Shown here in pieces: positions 1 through 9,100 of a stretch of DNA of 26,211 bases. Source of the stretch: Bacillota bacterium (GTDB lineage Bacteria; Bacillota; Clostridia; Oscillospirales; Ruminococcaceae); NCBI GenBank assembly GCA_023413185.1, contig JAEZQD010000011.1, positions 1-26,211 of the forward strand. Direction: 5' to 3'. Under the pieces are notes generated by a model, which was not told where the DNA came from, ran no database searches, and saw only the letters and a list, made by a program, of their open reading frames with translations. The number at the start of each line of letters is the position of its first letter. The first letter of the stretch is position 1. The position numbers and the translations under genes were made by a program.

Positions 1-113
1 CCTATCGCAATCAGAATGCCATACCAGTATACCGTAAACGGGCCAATTTGAAATGCCACTCGGTTTAGGGTAAACGAAAGCCCCAAACCGGGAAAGTTAA
101 GTACTTCAGTCAT
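1..113 (-). CDS. lgt: Prolipoprotein diacylglyceryl transferase, N-terminal part (cut by window edge)
   Basis: Lgt is the membrane enzyme that moves diacylglycerol from phosphatidylglycerol onto the lipobox cysteine of prolipoproteins. Only about 37 codons are present; the rest lies beyond position 1. The visible N-terminus contains FQIGPFTVYWYGILIAIG, the typical Lgt first segment (P-F-x-x-Y/R-W-Y-G leading into the first membrane helix). The ATG at 113 follows GGAG at a spacing of 9; an in-frame ATG at 128 lies five codons upstream, but that would put the GGAG inside the gene. It is the third gene on the minus strand after the two M16 peptidase-like genes, with 181 bases between. A possible own promoter lies at 211-239. 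Confidence 0.85.
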   Translation of the reverse strand, partial: MTEVLNFPGLGLSFTLNRVAFQIGPFTVYWYGILIAI

Positions 114-210
114 AGCCTTTGTCTCCATTCGTTAAGTATTGGGTTTATTATAAGCCGCCGAGCGGCAGAGAGACGATTTTGCCTATGTACCCCCCGACAG
201 GGGAGTTTTT

Positions 211-239
211 ATTATAGCTAATCTCTGTAATAATGTCCG
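211..239 (-). promoter_or_regulatory. Candidate sigma-A promoter for lgt
   Basis: Read on the minus strand, CGGACA (234-239) and a perfect TATAAT (211-216) are separated by 17 bases. The -35 matches the consensus at four of six positions. The promoter would lie on one arm of the folded element at 216-300 and give lgt a leader of about 95 nt. This is inferred from sequence only. Confidence 0.4.
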
Positions 240-300
240 AATAAAAGCTTGCATTTATGGCTTTTACGAAGATTTTTTCGTAGACATTATAAGATTAGCT
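216..300. repeat. Nested inverted repeat (cloverleaf-like element) between ymfH and lgt
   Basis: AGCTAATCT (216-224) is the exact reverse complement of AGATTAGCT (292-300), and ATAATGTC (230-237) of GACATTAT (283-290). Inside these lie two further small stems: TAAAAGC (242-248) with GCTTTTA (260-266), and TACGAA (265-270) with TTCGTA (277-282), which share two bases so they cannot both form fully. The outer right arm overlaps the ymfH stop codon. It may be an mRNA structure, a processing site or a small palindromic repeat; no second copy was noticed in this window. Confidence 0.55.
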
Positions 301-1587
301 TTGTGCCGCCGCCTTGGGCTTGACGACTGAAAGCGATGTGTGCTTTTTGCCAAAGTTGCGGCGCGCGGTGTCGTTAACCGCCTCGCGGTCGATGGCGGTT
401 AGGGTGTCGACAATGTCGTACGCGCTGCGTCCGTATAAAAACGAGGTGACAAGCGCCGACGCAACCGACTCCACGTTGTTGTATGCAAACACGAGGCGTC
501 CGTAGTAGTACTTCTTTGCCCGTTCAAACGCCTGCTCATCTATGCCGTTGCTTAGCACCTCGTCAAACGCCTTGTCAATCTCGGCGGTGACGCGCTTGGG
601 ATCCTTTGACTCGCCCGAGAACACATTTGCCACGCACTCGCGCTCGATCATGCTTTCGTAGGCAAAGCTGTCGTTAATAAGCCCCTGATCGTACAGCCTT
701 GCGTACAGCGGCGAGGATTCGCCCGTTACCGCCTCTAGCAGGATGTCGTTTGCCACACTGCGGCGCAGCTGCTCCTCCTGCGTGTAGGGCGCAACCTTGT
801 AACCGAACTGGAACAGCGGGATGGATACCTCAAACTCCTGCTCGATGTACTGCTGCCCCACCTCCTCCGGCTCATCCGGAAACAGGCGGTCGATGCCCAC
901 ATCGGGGGCTTGCTTTAATACGCGGTCGCACACCTCGAGCACCTTTTCCATCTCAAAATTGCCCGACACGGCAAGCACCATGTTGCGCAGGTTGTAAAAG
1001 GTGTGATAACAGCGGTACAATAGGTCTTTGTCAATCTGCGCGATGGTCTGCTGCGTTCCCGCGATATCAATGCGGATGGGGCTTTTGACGTACATGGCGC
1101 GCAACAGGTTGAAGAACACCCGCCAGCCGGCGTTGTCGTTGTACATCTCTATCTCCTGCCCGATGATGCCCTGCTCCTTTTGCACCGACTGCTCGGTGAA
1201 GTACGGGGTGGTTACCATCGTAAGCAGAACCTCCAGCGCCTCGTACACCTCGCCGGTGGACAAAAACTCGTACGCGGTGCGGTCAAAGGAGGTGAAGGCA
1301 TTTGCGCTTGCGCCCGTTTTGGCGTACTTCTCAAACGCGTCGCCGTCCTCGTCCTCGAACATCTTGTGCTCTAAAAAATGCGCGATGCCCTCGGGCACCT
1401 CGGCGTATTCCTGCTCTTGTGTCGTCTTAAAACAGGTGTCGAGCGAGCCGTACTTTGTTGCGAACAGCGCGTACGCCGAGCTGTACCCCTGCATTGGGCA
1501 GAGCAGGATGGTAAGCCCGCTGGGGTGCTCATATCGGTAATACTGCTCGCCGAGCAGCTCGTTTTTTATCGTCTGTAATTTTTTCAT
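295..1587 (-). CDS. ymfH: M16-family zinc peptidase, YmfH-like (catalytic member of the pair)
   Basis: A 430-residue cytoplasmic protein of the insulinase/pitrilysin family (M16). The zinc motif HxxEH is present as HFLEH at residues 70-74. The downstream KEQGIIGQE segment supplies the third zinc ligand, E145, 71 residues after H74, with E138 in the usual supporting position. This is therefore the catalytic partner, while the upstream gene lacks the motif. In databases this family is labelled YfmH/YmfH, 'EF-P 5-aminopentanol modification-associated'; that link is family knowledge, not visible here. It lies 58 bases after the ymfF-like gene on the same strand, so co-transcription is likely. The start has a modest AAAGG site about 12 bases upstream. 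Substrate is unknown. Confidence 0.88.
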   Translation of the reverse strand: MKKLQTIKNELLGEQYYRYEHPSGLTILLCPMQGYSSAYALFATKYGSLDTCFKTTQEQEYAEVPEGIAHFLEHKMFEDEDGDAFEKYAKTGASANAFTSFDRTAYEFLSTGEVYEALEVLLTMVTTPYFTEQSVQKEQGIIGQEIEMYNDNAGWRVFFNLLRAMYVKSPIRIDIAGTQQTIAQIDKDLLYRCYHTFYNLRNMVLAVSGNFEMEKVLEVCDRVLKQAPDVGIDRLFPDEPEEVGQQYIEQEFEVSIPLFQFGYKVAPYTQEEQLRRSVANDILLEAVTGESSPLYARLYDQGLINDSFAYESMIERECVANVFSGESKDPKRVTAEIDKAFDEVLSNGIDEQAFERAKKYYYGRLVFAYNNVESVASALVTSFLYGRSAYDIVDTLTAIDREAVNDTARRNFGKKHTSLSVVKPKAAAQS

Positions 1588-1645
1588 ATTAAAACCGTGC
1601 CTTTCCGATTTTGCATAAACCGCAAACCTGTAAGCGGGCGCTGTT

Positions 1646-2929
1646 TTACGCCTTTTGCTCGCCGGTTAAGAAGTACACCGTGTCAAGCTGAACGCGCTCG
1701 GCCGCCTGTGCGAGATCCTGCACCGTAACACGTTCCATCTGGGCGATTACGTCCTCCGGGTCGCGGGCGGTGCCGGCAAAAATCTGCCCGAGGTAGTAGC
1801 TCTCGACCGATTTGGTGGAATCGAACACCGCTTTGTACCCGTTTTTGATGGCGAGCACCGCGTTGCTTAACTCCTCGTCGGTTATCTTTGCGTTTCTCAT
1901 CTCGTCAAGCTGGTGCACAATCTCGTCGCGCGCCTTTTGCATGTTGGCGGCCTCTATGCCGCAATCGACCATGACAATACCCTTGTAGCGGTCGTACCGC
2001 GCGGCGCAGTAGTAGCATAGGCTGAGCTTTTCGCGCACGTTACGAAACAGCTTGGAGGTAGGCGTTGCGCCGTAAACAGCAGACGCCAAAAACGCGACGA
2101 GGCTTTTGTGCTCGTCGGCAACGCTTGCCCCCGCCCGAAAACCGAGCACGAGCTTTGATTGCGCAATATCCATGTGTTCCGTAATTTCCTTCACCGCCTC
2201 CACCTCATGGCGGACCTCGGTGGTCATGGCAAAGTCGCTCCGACGCTCGATATGCGCAAACGCCTCTTTGAAAGTCTGTTTTGACGCGGCGGGGTCGCCG
2301 CAACCGCAAAAGAATATCTCCACCGATGCGTTTGCCATCATGAACCTGTATGCATCGGCAAGCGTCTCGCCGGTGATGGAGGGCACGTCCTCTTTATAGC
2401 CGTAGCGCGGCACGGCAAACCGTTCGTCGGCGCACATGTGTTTGGAGCACTGCATGATGGCGTAGCTGCGCTTTTCGTTGATCTCCGACTCGATCTGATC
2501 GATCAGCACCTGCTTTTCGACCTTGAGCACCTCGTCGGGAAACGCATCGTCACGGATGGCGGGCGAAAACAGCAACGAGCACAGCAGACGCGCCGCCTGC
2601 TCGGTGACCGGCTCCTTGTCCAGTGCATAGCGGTCGTCGATGGCGGTGACGAACAGGCTGATACCCTGATTATCGCCAATCTTCAGCACGTCGCTGTCAA
2701 GATACGCGCCGTACAGGTCGCACAGCCTTGCGTTAATCTCGGTAAAGGTTCTATATTCGCTGCTGCATTTGCGCAGTATGGCACAAAGCAGCGCGTTTGC
2801 TGCCGCTGTTTTACGCTCAAGCGGCATCATCAGGTTTACCGATATCCGGTTTGTTTTGTAGCGCGCATCGGTTACGCTGGAAAAATACACGTTGTGCGCG
2901 ATCTTTTCTCGGTTCAGTTTGCTTGACAT
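1646..2929 (-). CDS. ymfF: M16-family peptidase-like protein, YmfF-like (non-catalytic partner)
   Basis: A 427-residue member of the M16 fold without the HxxEH zinc motif: the place where it would occur reads ALLCAILRKCSSEYRTFTEI. It is the usual inactive half of two-gene M16 pairs, in which one subunit binds zinc and the other completes the peptide chamber. The start is placed at the ATG at 2929, not the longer frame beginning at 2947, because GGAGG lies six bases before it and would otherwise be coding (codons CGG AGG). The gene leads the ymfF-ymfH pair. A 5-bp hairpin with an AAAAA loop (2969-2983) sits in its leader. No ymfI-like reductase gene is adjacent, unlike the Bacillus cluster. 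Confidence 0.85.
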   Translation of the reverse strand: MSSKLNREKIAHNVYFSSVTDARYKTNRISVNLMMPLERKTAAANALLCAILRKCSSEYRTFTEINARLCDLYGAYLDSDVLKIGDNQGISLFVTAIDDRYALDKEPVTEQAARLLCSLLFSPAIRDDAFPDEVLKVEKQVLIDQIESEINEKRSYAIMQCSKHMCADERFAVPRYGYKEDVPSITGETLADAYRFMMANASVEIFFCGCGDPAASKQTFKEAFAHIERRSDFAMTTEVRHEVEAVKEITEHMDIAQSKLVLGFRAGASVADEHKSLVAFLASAVYGATPTSKLFRNVREKLSLCYYCAARYDRYKGIVMVDCGIEAANMQKARDEIVHQLDEMRNAKITDEELSNAVLAIKNGYKAVFDSTKSVESYYLGQIFAGTARDPEDVIAQMERVTVQDLAQAAERVQLDTVYFLTGEQKA

Positions 2930-3142
2930 ATCTGTCCTCCGCACCATTTATCCTTAGTTGGGCATCACGCGGCAAAAAGCCGCCTTGCGCCGATTACCTG
3001 TAACAAAAACAACCGCCATACGGTTTTGGATATTAACGTAAACGGGTTTTCCATTTACTCTCTAGTCATTTTACCACACAAACACGAACAGTTCCATACC
3101 GCCGTATAAATTTAACAAAGGCTTAACGATTACACAGCTAGG

Positions 3143-6100
3143 CTAACACCTTAGTTTTACGTCATGCACGCCGCCGTCAAGAGGGATGCTTACCGTCCCG
3201 GGGGCATCGGTGTGGTCGCAGGAGACACGCACGCGAACGGTGGTGCCAAAGAAGGTTAGGCGCATCGCAAAGCCGTCCCACGCCTTTGGGATGCGCGGGG
3301 CAAGCTCCAGCGTTTTTCCGCGCAGGCGAATGCCGAGCAAATCCTCTGCCACCGTACGGTAATACCAGCCCGCCGCGCCCGTATAGATGCTCCAGCCGCC
3401 CCTGCCATACGCATTGGGGTTGGTATACACATCCGCCGCAAGGTAATACGGTTCGAGCTGATACATATCGGCGGTGCGCTGCTCTTTGTACTTGTTCGCC
3501 GGGTTAATCAGGCACAGCAGCTCGTAGCCCTTTTCGGTCATGCCCGCCTTGAGCAGAGCCTGCGCAAGCCAGATGGACGCATGGGTGTACTGCCCGCCGT
3601 TTTCGCGGATACCGGGCGGATACGCCTTGACATACCCGGGGTTTTGCACGCCCTTGTTAAAGGACGGCGTAAACAGGCGGACGATGCCGTTTTCTGCGTC
3701 TACCAGATGGGTGCAGGCGTTTTCGAGCGCGGTGCTTACCCGCTCCTTATCCGGCATACCCGCAAATACCGCGAAGCTCTGCGGCAGCGAATCGATGCGG
3801 CACTCGTCGTTTTGTGCGCTGCCCATCTTTGTGCCGTCGTCGTAAAACGCGCGCAGGTACCAGCCGCCGTCAAAGCAGTGCTCATCCACCGCGACGCGCA
3901 ACAGCGCTGCGTTATCTTTTAAGCGCTGTGCCCGCGCCTCATCCCCGCGCGCTGCACAAACCGGCGCAAAGCGGTCGAGCACCAACGAAAGAAACAGGGC
4001 AAGCCACACGCTTTCGCCCCTGCCTTCGGCACCCACCAGATTGTAGCCGTCGTTCCAGTCGCCGCTGCCCATCAAAGGCAGTCCGTGCTCGCCAAGGCGC
4101 ATGGCGTGGTCGATGGCGCGGCAGCAGTGGTCATAGATGTCGCCCGTTTCGTCCGACACAGTCGGACCGAAGTACCGCTCGTGCTCGCCCGACGAAAGCG
4201 CGGCGCCTCCAAGATACGGTATGCCCACATCGAGCAGCGACGTGTCGTTTGTCTTTTCCAGATACTCACACACGGTGTAAGGCAGCCACAACAGGTCGTC
4301 GCTGTAGCGGGTTCTTACGCCCCGTATGCCGCCGCCCCGCTCGGGCAGGCTGTGCCACCAGTGCAGTACATCCCCCTCTTTAAACTGCGCTCTTGCCGCA
4401 CGCAAGATATGCCGCCGCGCGGGCTTGGGGTCAAGCAGAAGGCTTGCGCACACATCCTGTAGCTGGTCGCGAAAGCCCCATGCGCCGCCGCACTGATAGT
4501 AGCCGGTACGCCCCATAATGCGTGCGTGCTCGGTCTGGTGCGGCAGCCATGTGTTGACTAGGTGGTTGAGCAGCCGATCGGGCGTGTCTATCCAGATGTT
4601 GTTCTCGCGCTCGGGCCGCTGCGTGCCGCACCTTGCCTGTTTTACGCAGGCGTCCTTATCCTTGCCGTAGCTTAGAATAAACCGCACCGAATACCGCCCG
4701 CTGGGCGGAAGCTTGTACGGGTGAATCGCTGCGGCGCACGGGTCGTCGTTTGGGTAAGGCAGCTCGGGGGTAGCCTTGCCGCACAAAAACGCCGCCCGCT
4801 CGCAGTGGTAGAATACGTCCTTCTTGTCGCAGCCCACCGCCATGCTGCCGCCCACCGCCGTGTTAAATGGGTTTGTCAGCGTAAGCATGCCGCTGTGCAG
4901 GGTTGGAATGAGATGACGTGCTGTGCTGCGGTTGACGCCCAGTACCGGCTCGGTATAGTAACTCAGCTCGATATCAATCACCTCCTTGGTGGTGTTTTGC
5001 AGGGTAACGTCGAGATACTTTGCGCACCCCTGCGCAGAGACGGACACTACGACGGTTGTTTTAATCTTGCCGAAGGCTACCCTGCCCTCATACAGCGCGT
5101 CGCGGGGCGAGAACGAGGCGAGCGCGCCGTTTACAAGGTCAAAGCGCATGCCGCCGGTATCTAGAACGAGCATCTCGCCGACGTTGTCGAGCGACAGGTC
5201 ATTAAACCACGGGGTAAGTTTGTTTTCTCTTGCGTTGACCGCCCAGCTAAAGCCCAGCGCCTTATCGGATACCAGCGTGCCAAAGGCGGGGTTTGACAGC
5301 ACATGGCACCACGGTGCATGCGGTGTGCCCGCGACGTAAAACCGCTCACGCGTAAACGCGCCGCCTATCACGCGGTCCTCCCCCACTATGGTTAGCCGCT
5401 CCTTTTCCGCTGGGATGAGCGCAAGCGGTCGGTAGGCGCTGGCTGGCTGCGGTTGACGTACCAGCGACTGCTCCACCACGTGGCTTGCCGCCGCATACAG
5501 CAGGGTACGTATCTTACTGTCGCAAACCGCAAGGTTCACCGCGTGGATGCCCACCCGCGCGCCCAAAAGGTCCTCTGCCATGCACTCGTGCGCAAGGTCG
5601 GCGAGTGTCTGCCGTATGGTATCGCCCTCCTGCTGCGCGTTGCTGTACAGCACCACAAGGTCAAAGAACACGTTACATACCCTAAGCTTTTGCAGCAGCT
5701 TAATATACCCCTCGCAACGCACCACATCGTCGGGACCGTGTACCTCAATAAGCACGATGGGGAAATCGCCCGAGATGCTAAGCCCCCATAGCCCGTGGAC
5801 GCCAAGCTCGTTTTTGAGTGCCGCTGCGATGCTTTCCTGCGTTTCACGACGCGGGTAAAACAGCTGAGGCAGAACGCTTTGTCCGATACAGTCTTCGAGC
5901 TTTGTCGTGGCGACAGGCGAGTGTGCGGCGCGGGCGGCACCGATGGCACCCATACGCCGTGCCGCAACCACGCGGGAGACTGCGCCCTCGGGTGTATCAT
6001 CCACCGCTATGACAAACGCAAACTCCTTTTGAGCGCCGGGTGCGATGTCGGCATGGGCGCGTATGCCGCACACGGCGTCCGGCACGCCCTCCCCGCCCAG

Positions 6101-9100
6101 AAACGGGCTTGCGAACGCGCTGCCGAGCGACGCAATTCCATAGGGCGGCTTTAACAGGTTGTGCTTGACCGTCTCGTACTCAAATGGCGTTTCGTCCAAA
6201 AAGCCTATGGCCACGCTTACATCGCTTTCGCCCGGGCGGGTGCGCCTGCTAAAGATTAAGCTGCTCGACGCACGGTCGTACACCGCCTGTATAAACAGGC
6301 GGGTAAACACGGGGTGCGCCTCCAAATCCCGAAAGGGTGCAAGTGCAGGCTCAAAGTAGACGAGCACCTGTACCTTCTCCTTTTTTGGGGAGTTGTTCTT
6401 TACCACGCCGATATACTGGCAGACGGGCAGGTCGCTGTGAACGCACACCTGAAGCCCTGCCTCCACCTGCTCTTTAATCCCGTAATACTCCACCCCCGAG
6501 CCGAACAGCTTTGCTACATGCTTGGCTTCCTCATCATAGAAGGGCGCGGCGGTAGCACAGACGAGCTGGTTTTGCATCTGCGCCGCAAAGTATACCCCGC
6601 ACGGCGCGCGCAGCGGGTCGGTGGTGCGGCGGGTGATGTCGATACTGCCGTAGGAGATATGCTGTGTTCCAACATCGCTGAGCACGGCGGTCAGCTCGCC
6701 GTTGGACAGGATCTGCACATGTGTGTTTTGGGGTGACACGTCGGTATAAACCTCCTCGGTCGGTGTCTCCCGCCCATGGCGGGGCGCTTCTGCACGGTCG
6801 GGCACATCTTCAAAGATAAGGCTGCCCGCTGCGATCTTTTCCTCAAGCAGCTCCTTTGCCGCCTTCATGGCACGGTCGGACATAAAGCGGCGCTGCATGC
6901 AGTTGTCGTGCACCACATTGTTTACCGAAAGCAGGCTCATGCCCACATGGTGCGCCATGTAGCTGCGTACAATGCCCCGCTTGTATGCGCCGGTGCGGCG
7001 ATGGGTATAGTCACACGCTTCGTAAAAGCCCCATTTGCCCACCATGCCGTTCTTCTCAAGCTCTGCCAGGTTCTTCAGTGCGCCGTACGGGTCGTGCCCC
7101 ATCGTCAAAAACGTGGAATAGGGCGACACAACATATTCGCTGTTAAGCCCGCGCATCAGCCCAAGCTTTTGTACCCCGTGTGCCTTATAGCGGTAGTTTA
7201 GATGGTTGTCAAACGCGTAAAACCCGCTCTCTGAAACGCCCCACGGCAGCGACAGGCTGCGCGCGCGCAGCTTTTGGCAGTAGATGCAAAAGCGCAGCGC
7301 CTCATACAACAGTGACCCCTCGTTAACGGGCAGCAGCAGGTGGGGCATAAAATACTCGAACACGCTGCCGCCCCAGGATATCGGTCCCGCAAAGGTGCCT
7401 TGACGCGCGAGCGTGCGGGCAAGCGCTCCCCAGTGCTTTTTGGGCACCTGCCCCGTTGCGATGGCAAAATAGCTGGTAAGGCGCGCTTCGCTCATCAAAA
7501 GGTCGTAATGGGAGTGCACAAGGCTCTGTTTCTCGCAGTCGTAGCCCACCGAGAACAGCTTTTTGCGCTTGTTGTAAAACATCGTAAGGTCCGCTTCGTT
7601 GACGAGTGTGTTAATCTGTTCGGTGAGCTTACCAAGCTTTGCTTGGTCGGTGATATACTCCTTAATCCCCTCGCGCAGCGCGACAAGGCAGCACAAAAAA
7701 TTTGCGCTGTCTACCGACGATACAAACGCGGGGTGCAACAGTGCAAGGGTGCGGGTATCGTACCAGTTATACAGATTGCCCCGGTACCGCTCCATACGCA
7801 GAATGGTGGCAAGGCTTCGCTGGATGCGCAGCGTCATCTCCTCGGTGGTGATAAAGTGAAAATCGCGCGCGGCAAGGGTGCACAGCAGCATCAGACCGAT
7901 GTTGGTGGGTGATGTGCGGTGCGCCACCACATAGGTGGGCGCTTCCTGCACATTGTCGGGCGGCAGGTAGTTTTCGCGCGCCGTGCAGGTTTTTTCGTAG
8001 TACCGCCACATCATCGCGGCGTAGGCGGTAAGCATGTCCTGCGTTTGTGCGTCAATCCTTCTGCCTTGGCTGCTGGTCTCTTTAGCGGAAAAGAACGCCA
8101 CAAGGGGCGAGAGCAAAAACAGGATGCCGAACAGCCTTAGTATGCTCGCAGGAGAAAACAACAGCACGGCACCCGTTACTATACCGGGCAGCAGGTCCTG
8201 CAGCTGGGAGAAGAATCGCCTGCCGCCGCGCTCCGCATCGGCTGCGGTTGTCCATTCCAGCAGTTTTTCGTGCGATACCGTCATTCGGTAGAGCGAACGG
8301 ATGACCGCGTCCGCCGCCATGAAGGCATGCTTTGGCAAAAACACAAACGAAAAGAACGCCTGCGACACACTCTCGAGTGCCGCGGGCAGTACCTTGGAGT
8401 AGTACTCGCGCGAGAGTGCAAACCCACGGCTTGAACATATCGCCGCCACCGCCGATAACAGCTGTGGTGCCGTCATGGTAAAAAAGCCCCCCAGCGCAAG
8501 CGAGTAGCCAAGCGGCGTATCTGCTAACAACGCGACCGCAATGCACAGGTAGGCGGCTACCGGGGTAAGCGCGCGGCGGATATTGTCAAACAGCTTGTAG
8601 CGCGAAACGCCACCCAGAACGTTGCGCTCCTTCGCCCCGCCGCGCAAGATGCTCGGAAAAATAAACGGCGCGTTCTGCACGTCGCCGCGAATCCACCGGT
8701 GCTGGCGGGAAAAGAAGCTGGCTGCGCTTTGCGGGAAGCTTTCGGTCAGCTCCACATCCGACACATACGCAGTGCGCAGATACTCACCCTCCAGGATATC
8801 GTGCGAAAGGATAACGCCCTCGTCAAAGCGCTGATCCATCACCTCAAAAAAGGCGCGCACGTCAATCAGACCCTTGCCGGAGAAAACGGCGCAGCCGAAC
8901 AGGTCCTGATACAGGTTTGGGCACACAGCGCCGTAAGCCGTAATGCCGCCGCACCCCGCCATCACCTTGCTAAAGCCCGTTTTATACGCAGACGCAAGGC
9001 TTACGCTGATGCGCGGAAGAAAGATGCCGTAGCCGCGGGTGACGGTACCTGTTTCTTTTGACACCTCGGCGCGGTTAAGGGGGTGGATTGCCGCGCCAGC

